Shown in pieces: positions 24,746-32,023 of a DNA stretch of 37,487 nt. Positions within the stretch are counted from its first letter, which is position 1; each line of letters begins with the position of its first letter. The notes under the pieces were generated by a model, which had not been told where the DNA came from, did not search any database, and saw only the letters and a program-made list of their open reading frames with translations. Both the position numbers and the translations under genes were made by a program. The stretch is from Candidatus Saccharimonadota bacterium (GTDB lineage: Bacteria; Patescibacteriota; Saccharimonadia; Saccharimonadales; Saccharimonadaceae): assembly GCA_017519305.1 (NCBI GenBank), contig JAFWSN010000008.1:1-37487 (forward strand), in the 5' to 3' direction.

Positions 24746-26283
24746 ATTTGGCGACGCTTGCGATAAGCTACCAACACAGTAGCCGCTGCACCGAGCATAA
24801 GTACTGGTAGATAAATTGAATCGTCCGTATTTGGGTTTTCGACCTTGCCAGCATCGGAAGTATTTGGCACTGCTGGATCATCCGCATTGCCGTTTTCGTC
24901 TTCGAACGTGACTGCAATTATGAAATCATCATAATTTGGCTGAGTAACGTCGTTTGCCCCGAGCATGTATTGAGCTGGAAGGATGACATTTACGACACCG
25001 TCGCCTTTATATTTAAACTGGATGCCATTATCGAGCGTCACCACGGAACCCGGAACGGTGGCCGAATCCGCTAGGAAATCTTCCAAAGTAAAGTCTTTGA
25101 TGGTTGCGCCAGTATCGAGGCTTTCGATAGCGATATTCTTAATGTTGTATCCGTTATCTGGAGTAACTTGCAAAACATAAGGATCGCCAAAGTTTCTCTC
25201 GACGACTTGCTGGGTTGCTGAAACACTACCGCCTTTTCCGGCGAGTACATTGACGATAGGAAAAACAAGATTGAAGTCGATGATTTTTTGAGCTCCGAGA
25301 GTCCCGACGGAATCAAACGCAAAACCAGCACCAAAATTGGCTTCCATAATAAAACCAGCTTGCAGACTACGCGTAACTGCATCGTCGCTTAAATTGTCAC
25401 AAGACGAAATATTCATTCTGCTTGGCCAGATCATAGCGAGGTCTCTGCTGCCGCTAATATTGATACTGGCGCCGCTAACCGAAAAAATTCGGCGATCGAC
25501 AAAACCTTGATATGGCATTACTACCTCGGCGAAGGCTTGATCCCAAATAATGTAACCCGGGGCGGGGCAAAAAGGCATATCTAGGTCATATATTGCCACA
25601 TAAGAGTCTAGCGGAGCGCCGGAGACCGCAGTGTTTTCGTAGCTGTACACGCGGAATTCTAAATTAGATGTCTCAGCTATCTCGAGAGAACTTTCGCCAT
25701 CGGGCGATTTAGCGCCAAACAGCAGAGCAGTATAGTTAGTTTCTGGGTAATCTTCGAGAACAATAAAGGGTTCGTTGTAGCCGCCAGTAGCAATAATTTG
25801 GAAATCGAGCAACTCTCCGGTCTGAATTATTTCCACGGAGTTTTTGAAAGTTAATCTCGCGTAGTGTGAAGGTCCAGGCCGGAGACCACTATAGACCAAA
25901 GAAGTTCTGTTGCCCTGAGTGGACTTGTAGTAGATCTTTTCATTTTCGTCGTTTACTAGGATTATGGCATTTTGATCGCCATAGTAATACTCTTCGAGCG
26001 TTGCATTAGCGAGTTTGAGATCTCGGATGCGAATATCGCCCCTCTCTATTCTTCCAGAATAGAGGTTTGATAAATTGAGCTTCCAGCCATAGTCGACAAT
26101 TTCTTCGCTCGTATCGAGCTCTCCCACATTAGCGAAGTCGTCATCATCGTTTGCTACCAATCCTTCCGGCACTGCGGCGTGTACGTTAGCTGATACAACT
26201 ACCGATAAAAACATCGGTAAGACCAAACCCGCACCAAAAAGCAGGCTTGGCAAAACTTTCTTTAATCGAAAAACTTTTCCCAT
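24742..26283 (-). CDS. Secreted, membrane-anchored surface protein of unknown function
   Basis: The 513-residue protein starts with a basic N-terminus, a hydrophobic stretch LPSLLFGAGLVLPMFLSVVV and the cleavage-type sequence VHA-AVP, a signal peptide. The body is predicted beta-rich and without recognisable motifs; it includes a ring of Cys (about 240 and 295) and a final domain with QVTPDNGYNIKNIAIESL that resembles repeat modules in adhesins. The end has ENPNTDDS, a membrane span (LPVLMLGAAATVLVAY) and RKRRQI. This is sortase-like in order, but the sorting motif is PNTDD rather than PxTG, so anchoring by a transmembrane helix alone is equally possible. Confidence 0.8.
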   Translation of the reverse strand: MGKVFRLKKVLPSLLFGAGLVLPMFLSVVVSANVHAAVPEGLVANDDDDFANVGELDTSEEIVDYGWKLNLSNLYSGRIERGDIRIRDLKLANATLEEYYYGDQNAIILVNDENEKIYYKSTQGNRTSLVYSGLRPGPSHYARLTFKNSVEIIQTGELLDFQIIATGGYNEPFIVLEDYPETNYTALLFGAKSPDGESSLEIAETSNLEFRVYSYENTAVSGAPLDSYVAIYDLDMPFCPAPGYIIWDQAFAEVVMPYQGFVDRRIFSVSGASINISGSRDLAMIWPSRMNISSCDNLSDDAVTRSLQAGFIMEANFGAGFAFDSVGTLGAQKIIDFNLVFPIVNVLAGKGGSVSATQQVVERNFGDPYVLQVTPDNGYNIKNIAIESLDTGATIKDFTLEDFLADSATVPGSVVTLDNGIQFKYKGDGVVNVILPAQYMLGANDVTQPNYDDFIIAVTFEDENGNADDPAVPNTSDAGKVENPNTDDSIYLPVLMLGAAATVLVAYRKRRQI

Positions 26284-26364
26284 ATTTTCTCTCTATATTT
26301 ATTTGAGTCGTATGACCTAACTCTGTTCTCATATTAGCATAAGCAGAATTAAAAAACAACAATA

Positions 26365-26373
26365 TGCTATAAT
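26365..26373 (+). promoter_or_regulatory. Extended -10 of the zinc-ribbon membrane protein gene
   Basis: TGCTATAAT (26365-26373) lies 23 nt before the ATG. Unlike the leaderless genes, this one keeps a Shine-Dalgarno site (AAGGAG) at normal spacing. Confidence 0.6.
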
Positions 26374-26396
26374 TTTAATAGTAACAAGGAGAAAAA

Positions 26397-26723
26397 ATGC
26401 CAGTAGGTTTTATCATCTTTTTTATCATCGTAGCAATTCTTTGTGTCGCGGGTTTCGTTTTCACTTTTGCTATCATGTTTAGCCCGAAATTTAAAGCTAA
26501 ATTTATGGGCAAACAAATCGAGGCCAGCAAATACATGATTGACCAGCATAAAAACGACATCAAGAGTATCTCGGATAACGTAGCCGAAGCCACCAAAGGC
26601 GCCACCAAGACTACCGCTCGTGCCATCAAAGAAGGCTTCAAAGATACAGTTTTCTGCAAACACTGCGGCGCCGAAATCGACACCGATTCTACGTTCTGCA
26701 AATCTTGCGGAAAGAAGCAATAA
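26397..26723 (+). CDS. Small membrane protein with C-terminal zinc ribbon
   Basis: The 108-residue protein has one N-terminal membrane helix (GFIIFFIIVAILCVAGFVFTF) and a cytoplasmic region with helices (SKYMIDQHKNDIKSI, AEATKGATKTTARAIKEGF). It ends in a zinc ribbon, CKHCGAE and CKSCGKKQ, with four Cys in two CxxC pairs. Such double-CxxC tails are common in bacterial membrane proteins of unknown function. It is a single gene, flanked by its own promoter and terminator. Confidence 0.8.
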   Translation: MPVGFIIFFIIVAILCVAGFVFTFAIMFSPKFKAKFMGKQIEASKYMIDQHKNDIKSISDNVAEATKGATKTTARAIKEGFKDTVFCKHCGAEIDTDSTFCKSCGKKQ

Positions 26724-26729
26724 AAAACC

Positions 26730-26760
26730 AAATATCGCCGGGCTGCACCGGCGATATTTT
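26730..26760 (+). terminator. Terminator after the zinc-ribbon membrane protein
   Basis: A 12-bp perfect stem, AAATATCGCCGG (26730-26741) with CCGGCGATATTT (26748-26759), flanks a 6-nt loop; the stem ends in a T-run. Confidence 0.88.
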
Positions 26761-26793
26761 TGTGCAAAACTAGATTTTATATTGGGGGGGCGC

Positions 26794-26799
26794 TATAAT
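26794..26799 (+). promoter_or_regulatory. -10 box of the anchored extracellular protein gene
   Basis: TATAAT lies 33 nt before ATG 26833, with GAAAGGAAA as a ribosome-binding site between them. Directly upstream is a run of seven Gs (26784-26790). Confidence 0.55.
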
Positions 26800-26832
26800 A
26801 AATGTAAACATAATAACTAAGAAAGGAAACTA

Positions 26833-27600
26833 ATGGACAATAATAGTTCAGCTCCAATCGCAGCCCCAGCCAAAGGAGGCAAAGGCTCAGCAGTTGGCAT
26901 GGTCATTTTTGGCATTCTTGCCATCGCCGGTGTAGGGTTCGGCGTTTATGGTATGCTAAAGAAGCCAGCCGCTCAAGACCTCAAAATCCAAGTCAAAGAT
27001 TCTAGCGGTGAAATCACTACGATTGACGCCAGCAAAATCGAAAAGACCGATGGTGGCAAAACCATTACTATCACCGATAGCTCTGTTGCCGGGAATATAA
27101 TTATCAAGGACACGGATACGCACACGTACAGTATGCCACTGATTGCATGGGGTAACGGCTCCATCTATGCTCCAAGAGGAGATTATAACAGAGCGACTTT
27201 CAATGTTTCGATCAGAAATGGTGAACTTACCGACGGTTCATGCCGCGTGTATCTCTCAAACTACGATGATGCAAACCTTTATAAGGGCCAAGATTGCGCA
27301 ATTAGCGGATTCTCTGGCAAAATTGCTAAAGCCGTTTTGGCTGTTAGCGGTCAGGATGCTACAGAATCAAACACCAGAATCGTGTTCCTTATGGAAGATG
27401 GCACGGCCCAATATGTTACAACCACTGAGCTTATCGATAACGAAAATGTTACAGCCAAAAAGCTAGACATAGACGGTACGGTCGTTGATATTGTTCACGC
27501 CGGTGTAACGGAAAAAGATGCCGTCGTTGGCGGTGGTGCCACAACGCTGTTTGTCTTGTCTGATGGCAGTACGGTTAGTTTCTCCAAGTTCCTCCAATAG
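26833..27600 (+). CDS. N-terminally anchored extracellular protein of unknown function
   Basis: The 255-residue protein begins with a polar Ala/Pro/Gly stretch, then one membrane helix (about 22-42, GMVIFGILAIAGVGFGVYGM) and an outside beta-rich region with no recognised motif. That region has two Cys (about 137 and 152) that could form a disulfide, and repeated short strands such as TTIDASKIEKTDGGKTITI. No catalytic residues are evident. A structural or ligand-binding role at the surface is the most that can be said. Confidence 0.7.
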   Translation: MDNNSSAPIAAPAKGGKGSAVGMVIFGILAIAGVGFGVYGMLKKPAAQDLKIQVKDSSGEITTIDASKIEKTDGGKTITITDSSVAGNIIIKDTDTHTYSMPLIAWGNGSIYAPRGDYNRATFNVSIRNGELTDGSCRVYLSNYDDANLYKGQDCAISGFSGKIAKAVLAVSGQDATESNTRIVFLMEDGTAQYVTTTELIDNENVTAKKLDIDGTVVDIVHAGVTEKDAVVGGGATTLFVLSDGSTVSFSKFLQ

Positions 27601-27607
27601 GACAAAC

Positions 27608-27637
27608 AAAAAATAGACCCCGAGGGGTCTATTTTTT
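27608..27637. terminator. Bidirectional terminator between convergent genes
   Basis: AAAAAATAGACCCC (27608-27621) is complementary to GGGGTCTATTTTTT (27624-27637). It lies between the 255-aa protein gene and ychF and has A- and T-runs on either side, so it can serve both transcripts. Confidence 0.9.
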
Positions 27638-28631
27638 ATTTCGACACGTTAAATTTGAATTCCACTACGTCGCCATCTTGCATCACGTAAGTTTTGCCTT
27701 CAGTGCGTAGTTTGCCGGCGGCCTTCACGGCTTGCTCGGAGCCAAGCTCCTTCAAATCATCATAATTGCAAATCGATGCGGCGATAAATCCGCGCTCAAA
27801 ATCGGTGTGAATCGTGCCGGCAGCTTCCGGTGCGGTTGCGCCTTTTTTGATTGTCCAGGCGCGGCACTCTTTTTTGCCGGCCGTCAGGAACGATTGCAGA
27901 CCGAGCGTATTATATGCAGCCTTAATCAATTCGCCAAGTGCATCATCCGAAACGCCGTAGCTTTCGAGAAACTCTTTACGTTCGTTGCGGTTCATGCCGG
28001 ACATTTCTTCTTCGAGTTTTGCGTTCACAAAAATTGCCTCGGCCGGAGCGACCAAAGCGCGCAGCTTGCTTTGCAAATCCGTATCGGTTAGACCAGATTC
28101 GTCAACATTGAACATATAAATCACTGGTTTTTCGGTAAGGAATGGAATGTTTTCGTCGGCCGGATCTTTTTTGCGCTTCGCGGCGATTTTTTCTTTCGTC
28201 TCATCGTCAGCTAGTTGCAATTCGAGATTGATAATATCTATATCGTCCTTGGCCTGCGCCAAAATATCCGTTTCAACTTTGTTGTCAGCGCGCACGATGT
28301 CGTCATTTACGAACGCGCGCACTACGTGGCAAATCGCCTGGCATTCGCGAATGTGCGCGAGGAACTTGTTGCCGAGACCTTCGCCCTTAGATGCACCAGC
28401 CACTAGCCCTGCAATATCTACAAATTCCACCGTTGCCGGCACAATTTTTTCAGTCTCATACATTTTGCCAAGCACGTCCAGGCGCTCATCCGGAACTGGC
28501 ACGATGCCAACGTTTGGCTCGATGGTCGCAAAAGGATAGTTGGCGGCTAAAGCGCCGGCGTTCGTTAAGGCATTAAACAAAGTGGACTTGCCAACATTCG
28601 GCAATCCAACGATTCCGATCTTCAAATTCAT
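27636..28631 (-). CDS. ychF: Redox-regulated ATPase/GTPase YchF (OLA1 family)
   Basis: The 331-residue protein starts MNLKIGIVGLPNVGKSTLFN (P-loop), then has the Obg-type region DIAGLVAGASKGEGLGNKFLAHI (YchF has a modified G4, so it prefers ATP) and IYMFNVDES. The C-terminal TGS domain (about 250-331) contains IKKGATAPEAAGTIHTDF and TYVMQDGDVVEFKFNV. It associates with ribosomes and stress responses in other bacteria. I chose ATG 28629-28631, because the open frame upstream to 28727 has no family similarity and the -10 box TATAAT (28639-28644, minus) lies 7 nt before this ATG, which implies a leaderless mRNA. Confidence 0.95.
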   Translation of the reverse strand: MNLKIGIVGLPNVGKSTLFNALTNAGALAANYPFATIEPNVGIVPVPDERLDVLGKMYETEKIVPATVEFVDIAGLVAGASKGEGLGNKFLAHIRECQAICHVVRAFVNDDIVRADNKVETDILAQAKDDIDIINLELQLADDETKEKIAAKRKKDPADENIPFLTEKPVIYMFNVDESGLTDTDLQSKLRALVAPAEAIFVNAKLEEEMSGMNRNERKEFLESYGVSDDALGELIKAAYNTLGLQSFLTAGKKECRAWTIKKGATAPEAAGTIHTDFERGFIAASICNYDDLKELGSEQAVKAAGKLRTEGKTYVMQDGDVVEFKFNVSK

Positions 28632-28638
28632 ATCTGTT

Positions 28639-28644
28639 ATTATA
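28639..28644 (-). promoter_or_regulatory. -10 box of ychF (leaderless)
   Basis: The minus-strand TATAAT is separated from ATG 28631 by 7 nt. No Shine-Dalgarno sequence fits in the gap. Confidence 0.6.
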
Positions 28645-28686
28645 CCATAATTTACTATACAATATAAGCTATAGAGAGGAATCATT

Positions 28687-29100
28687 ATGAAAATATGTAT
28701 TTGTTGCAGCCTAAGTTTTACCGACAAAGTAAAGCAAATAGCCGAGGAGCTAGAAAAGCTCGGGTACGAAGTTTTATTGCCAAAAGGTATTTTGGTTGAT
28801 GCAATTCACCAGCCAGATTTTGATCCAGTTGCAGCAAAACATGACAACGGCTACGACGCGATTCGTGAACATTTTGACAAAATAAAAGATTCGGACGCGG
28901 TTCTGGTATGCAATTTTACGAAGAACGGTGTTGATAATTACATCGGCGCCAACACGTTTTTAGAAATGGGCTTTGCCTATTATATCGAGAAGCCTATTTT
29001 TACAATCAACCCATTGCCAGATTATAGATATATCAACGATGAAATATTGAACTTTGACGTCAAAGTCTTGAACGGCGATTTTAGCAAAATAACTGTATAA
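28687..29100 (+). CDS. Nucleoside 2-deoxyribosyltransferase-like protein
   Basis: The 137-residue protein has the family pattern: a first strand MKICICCSLSF, then the DAVLVCNFTKNGVDNYIGAN segment with the E-bearing helix NTFLEMGFAYY, and KPIFTINPLP. In characterised relatives a Glu here attacks the deoxyribose and an Asp or Asn near the start positions the base. The exact reaction cannot be assigned: many small relatives are only predicted enzymes. GAGAGGAATC precedes the ATG. Its stop TAA overlaps the TATAAT of a small downstream open frame. Confidence 0.75.
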   Translation: MKICICCSLSFTDKVKQIAEELEKLGYEVLLPKGILVDAIHQPDFDPVAAKHDNGYDAIREHFDKIKDSDAVLVCNFTKNGVDNYIGANTFLEMGFAYYIEKPIFTINPLPDYRYINDEILNFDVKVLNGDFSKITV

Positions 29101-29101
29101 T
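29096..29101 (+). promoter_or_regulatory. -10 box of a leaderless mini-ORF
   Basis: TATAAT overlaps the preceding stop codon and ends 6 nt before ATG 29108. The 17 bases from here to the second codon are repeated exactly at 31735. Confidence 0.45.
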
Positions 29102-29107
29102 CAAGCT

Positions 29108-29218
29108 ATGAACGACGGCCAAATAGAAATCCGAAATCTAACAGCCAACGACAAAAATTATAAAGAAGTCGGCACAGTTTATAACCTTAAAGAGTATAAT
29201 ATAAACCATGGAAACTAG
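29108..29218 (+). CDS. 36-residue ORF, possible GNAT N-terminal remnant
   Basis: ATG 29108-29110 opens a 36-residue frame that begins MNDGQIEIRNLTANDKN. The phrase IEIRNLTANDK resembles the first strand and helix of GNAT acetyltransferases (I-x-I-R-x-L-x-x-x-D), but the frame stops before the acetyl-CoA motif. It has its own leaderless-type -10 box and overlaps the next gene by 11 nt. It may be a decayed gene start or a small leader peptide; coding is unproven. Confidence 0.4.
   Translation: MNDGQIEIRNLTANDKNYKEVGTVYNLKEYNINHGN
29195..29200 (+). promoter_or_regulatory. -10 box of the 461-aa protein gene (leaderless)
   Basis: TATAAT ends 7 nt before ATG 29208. Confidence 0.55.
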
Positions 29219-30593
29219 CCCAAGGGTGGAAAATGAACGAGCAGGCCTCGCAGACAATAGTGCGTGGGATTCTTTGAAAGACGTAAAATTTGCTGCGTTA
29301 GATACGGAACATTCAGCCGAAAAAACAAAAGAGCAAGTGATCGACATGACGACGGCGCCAGAAGGAATTTTGGCATCAGATTTTAAGAGCGGGACGTATC
29401 TTTTTCATAGTGCAACGGTAGATGGAATAAAAGGTATTTTGGAAAGCGGGGAAATCCTTAACGCGGAAGAAATTTATGAAAGAAGAATAGCTGCCAGAAG
29501 AGAAGAGCTGGTGGCGGAGGGGAAAAACGAAGAAGAAATTGCGACGGAACTGAAGAAAGTGATGGTTAGGCACAATTCGGGCCAAGAAGGAATTTCGTGG
29601 AGCACGAACGGTATCGATGCAATGCCAGGCACGCGCGGAAGAATTGCTGGCTTCGTCGCTGCACCAGAATTAGTACTTGGCGATGACAAGCTGGTCATAC
29701 CGTCCAGACCAGCGCCATACGAACTTTTGCAAGTATCTGGCAACATAGATACGAAAGAGTTCTTTAAAACAAAGAAGCAACACGAAGTGTGGGGCTGCCG
29801 AGAATTTTCGATTGGTGAAACTGCAGCAGTAGAAAGCGGCTTGATGCGCTTCAGTATGAATATAGACCACGGTGACGAAGCGGACGAATATGGCTTTTAT
29901 CGTTCTCGTCTAAGAGAGTTTTGCGATCGTGGCGGTTTGCCGGCTGATGAATTAAGGAAACACTTCGAACTTTCGGAAGACGGACATATCAAGCTAGACG
30001 AGGACCTACATCAACAACAATTTGACGAAAACTATTTACCACCAGCAGCAGTGTTTATCCAGGCGCTTAACGATCGCGGTGATTTTAAAGGCTTGCCGCT
30101 GGAAGGCAAAAGTGTAGCCGAAGTCCTTGATGCATGCAAAGAAAACAAGAAAATACTGTCTGCCATGTTTGGTTTGGCGCGCCAAGAAAGCGAACGATAC
30201 TCGGACGCCTACGAAGCCGAACTAGGTAAAGCTAAAGGCGTAAGTGCAAAGGTGGAAGACATGTATTTTGTGACGAGCCACAAAGACTTAGATGAATGGA
30301 TGGATGTCATAAAAAAATCCGGCCATATGCCGCGTGGAATATTGTTATATGACGATGAAAAAATCGTGAAAGAAAATTTTGCATCGGATGAGAAAGGCGA
30401 TCATGAAGAAATGACCGCGGAGATTGGACGAGTAGTAGGAGCGGACAAAGAATTTTGGAGTGCGAAAATGGGTATGGATATCGCGAATATCGCTCGCGCT
30501 GGTTCAAAAGGCCAGGTCTTAAAAGACTCGGAAGTTGATCATGATATAGAAGTTAAGATGGTAAACGGCGAGCTAGGAATCTCAAAAATATGA
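29208..30593 (+). CDS. Uncharacterised 461-aa protein, possibly ADP-ribosyltransferase-like N-terminal fold
   Basis: I do not recognise a named family. Residues 62-160 read SGTYLFHSATVDGIKGILES, then GQEGISWSTN and GRIAGFVAAPE, and a later EVWGCREFSIGE. That order (L-x-H-S/T-[helix]-I-L-x-x-G, then a GIS-x-S strand, then a Glu in E-x-x) is how many ART-fold proteins such as DarT and RNA 2'-phosphotransferase relatives look, so an ADP-ribosyltransferase fold is conceivable. The middle is helical and charged, and the C-terminal 100 residues show no motif. It is translationally coupled to a methyltransferase (ATGA, 30590-30593). It has no signal peptide, so it is probably cytoplasmic. Confidence 0.6.
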   Translation: METSPRVENERAGLADNSAWDSLKDVKFAALDTEHSAEKTKEQVIDMTTAPEGILASDFKSGTYLFHSATVDGIKGILESGEILNAEEIYERRIAARREELVAEGKNEEEIATELKKVMVRHNSGQEGISWSTNGIDAMPGTRGRIAGFVAAPELVLGDDKLVIPSRPAPYELLQVSGNIDTKEFFKTKKQHEVWGCREFSIGETAAVESGLMRFSMNIDHGDEADEYGFYRSRLREFCDRGGLPADELRKHFELSEDGHIKLDEDLHQQQFDENYLPPAAVFIQALNDRGDFKGLPLEGKSVAEVLDACKENKKILSAMFGLARQESERYSDAYEAELGKAKGVSAKVEDMYFVTSHKDLDEWMDVIKKSGHMPRGILLYDDEKIVKENFASDEKGDHEEMTAEIGRVVGADKEFWSAKMGMDIANIARAGSKGQVLKDSEVDHDIEVKMVNGELGISKI

Positions 30594-31231
30594 GTACAGA
30601 AAACGAAAAGACAATTGAAGTCTACGAAAAATTTGGCGATAAATATCTTGCGCGAAACGAAGAGGCCACGAAGAATGATCCTAGAGCTAAAAAAGACGAT
30701 GCTAGACAAAAAGAATTATTAAAAACCTACGTAGAAAATTTGCCAAAAGACGCCAAAATTTTTGAGGTTGGTTCGGCCGGCGGTAGAGATGCTAAATATC
30801 TTCGCAGCCTGGGCTATGAAAACATTGCAGTCAGTGACGTGGCGAATTATTTTTTGAAAAAGTTAGAAGACGAAGGATTTACGCCTGTAAAATTTGACTT
30901 AATAAAAGATGATTTTAATGATAAATACGACTTCATATTATGCTGGGCAGTCCTAGTGCATTTCACAAAAGACGAAGCGAAAGCGGCAATTCTAAAAATG
31001 TCTGAAGCGCTTAACCCGGGCGGAAGAATCGCGTTATGTGTTAAGCACAAAGAAGGACACGAAGAAGACTGGGCAGATTTCAACGGACAAATTGGCGCCA
31101 AAAGATATTTTTCGTATTGGAATAAGGATGAGCTGGAATCCTGCATGAAAGAAAGTGGTTTCAAGAACATCGACATAAAACAACACGGCGGGGCGAGGGC
31201 CTGCTGGCTAGAATGTTGCGCCGAAAAGTGA
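30590..31231 (+). CDS. Class I SAM-dependent methyltransferase
   Basis: The 213-residue protein has motif I IFEVGSAGGRDAKYL (about 56-70), the next acidic position at AVSDVANYF and motif IV region DFILCWAVLVHF (about 109-120), then the post-motif LNPGGRIALCVKHKEG. The substrate is unknown: the domain belongs to the small-molecule/protein/RNA type and has no DNA target domain. Its start overlaps the stop of the uncharacterised 461-aa gene, so the pair probably acts on a common target. Confidence 0.88.
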   Translation: MSTENEKTIEVYEKFGDKYLARNEEATKNDPRAKKDDARQKELLKTYVENLPKDAKIFEVGSAGGRDAKYLRSLGYENIAVSDVANYFLKKLEDEGFTPVKFDLIKDDFNDKYDFILCWAVLVHFTKDEAKAAILKMSEALNPGGRIALCVKHKEGHEEDWADFNGQIGAKRYFSYWNKDELESCMKESGFKNIDIKQHGGARACWLECCAEK

Positions 31232-31238
31232 AACAAAA

Positions 31239-31244
31239 TATAAT
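31239..31244 (+). promoter_or_regulatory. -10 box of the truncated flavin-barrel ORF (leaderless)
   Basis: TATAAT ends 6 nt before ATG 31251. Transcription would also cover the pyrophosphatase gene directly downstream. Confidence 0.5.
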
Positions 31245-31250
31245 CAAAAT

Positions 31251-31373
31251 ATGAAACTTACTCTAGAACAATTAGAAAATATCAAAAGCGTGGGCACACT
31301 TATGCTTGCGACGGCCAGCAAGGATGGCGTTCCGCATTGTACTATTGTTGATCGCAAGGAATACGTAGGATAA
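31251..31373 (+). pseudogene. Truncated pyridoxamine 5'-phosphate oxidase-like N-terminal fragment
   Basis: The 40-residue frame starts MKLTLEQLENIKSVGT and contains LMLATASKDGVPHCTIVD, which matches the first two strands of FMN-binding split-barrel proteins (normally 120-150 residues). It then stops at 31371-31373, 4 nt before the pyrophosphatase start. The rest of the domain is not in any frame nearby. It keeps an intact promoter and could be translated. It looks like a gene whose 3' part was deleted so that its promoter now drives the pyrophosphatase. Confidence 0.6.
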
Positions 31374-31377
31374 AACC

Positions 31378-31713
31378 ATGGACAGCAAAGTTTATATCGG
31401 CAAAAATATTAACGTTGAAATTGATAGACCCTTTGGTTCCAAACATCCAAAGTACGGTTTTATTTATCCAGTAAACTACGGGTTTGTCCCGGGCACTGTA
31501 AGTGGCGATGGGGAAGAATTGGATTGTTATGTTCTTGGTGTTTTCGAGCCACTCGAAAATTTTTCCGGCAAGTGTATTGCGGTTATTCATCGAACCGATG
31601 ACGACGACGATAAGCTAGTCGTCGTCCCGGACGGCAAAGAATATAGCGATGATGCCATTGATGCGCTGACTGAATTCCAAGAAAAATTTTTTAAACACGA
31701 GATTATTCGCTAA
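31378..31713 (+). CDS. Short family I inorganic pyrophosphatase
   Basis: The 111-residue protein keeps the core of family I pyrophosphatases, which hydrolyse PPi: KHPKYGFIYPVNYGFVPGT, DGEELDCYVLG and RTDDDDDKLVVVPD, where metal-binding Asp residues and the final Lys of the active site sit. Compared with typical enzymes (about 160-180 residues) the N- and C-terminal extensions are missing, and the loop reads DGEELD rather than DGDPVD. It starts 4 nt after the truncated flavin-barrel frame and has no independent promoter visible. Confidence 0.85.
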   Translation: MDSKVYIGKNINVEIDRPFGSKHPKYGFIYPVNYGFVPGTVSGDGEELDCYVLGVFEPLENFSGKCIAVIHRTDDDDDKLVVVPDGKEYSDDAIDALTEFQEKFFKHEIIR

Positions 31714-31734
31714 TCCGCAGATTAGCCCAAATGT

Positions 31735-31740
31735 TATAAT
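31735..31740 (+). promoter_or_regulatory. -10 box of the 88-aa membrane protein gene (leaderless)
   Basis: TATAAT ends 6 nt before ATG 31747. The 17 bases from here to the second codon (31735-31751) repeat those at 29096-29112 exactly. Confidence 0.55.
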
Positions 31741-31746
31741 CAAGCT

Positions 31747-32013
31747 ATGAATAACGAAAAACTTGAAACTGAAATTAATAAGATTAAAGCCCGCAATGCC
31801 CGCGTCGAGCTCGACAAAAAATGGGAAACTTCTTGGACGCGCCGACTCTGCATCTGCGTTTTGACCTACGGCGTAGTTGTGGCATATTCGTTCACGATTC
31901 AGGCCGTTTCGAACGTCTTTTTGTCATCGCTCGTGCCAGTGATTGGTTTTACGCTTTCAACTTTATCTCTCGGCGGCGTGCGCAAAATTTGGGAAAAAGT
32001 AATCAAAAAATAG
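31747..32013 (+). CDS. Small two-helix membrane protein
   Basis: The 88-residue protein has a charged N-terminal helix (NNEKLETEINKIKARNARVE), two membrane spans (about 33-52 LCICVLTYGVVVAYSFTIQA and 57-76 VFLSSLVPVIGFTLSTLSLG) and a basic end (KVIKK). No family is recognised. It is followed 10 nt later by the N-formylglutamate-amidohydrolase-like gene, so the two may share a transcript. Confidence 0.65.
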   Translation: MNNEKLETEINKIKARNARVELDKKWETSWTRRLCICVLTYGVVVAYSFTIQAVSNVFLSSLVPVIGFTLSTLSLGGVRKIWEKVIKK

Positions 32014-32023
32014 GTGGCCCTAA

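Noticed and set aside
28632-28727. N-terminal extension of YchF
   Set aside because: The upstream frame contains the promoter and lacks family similarity; YchF starts at MNLKIGIVG.
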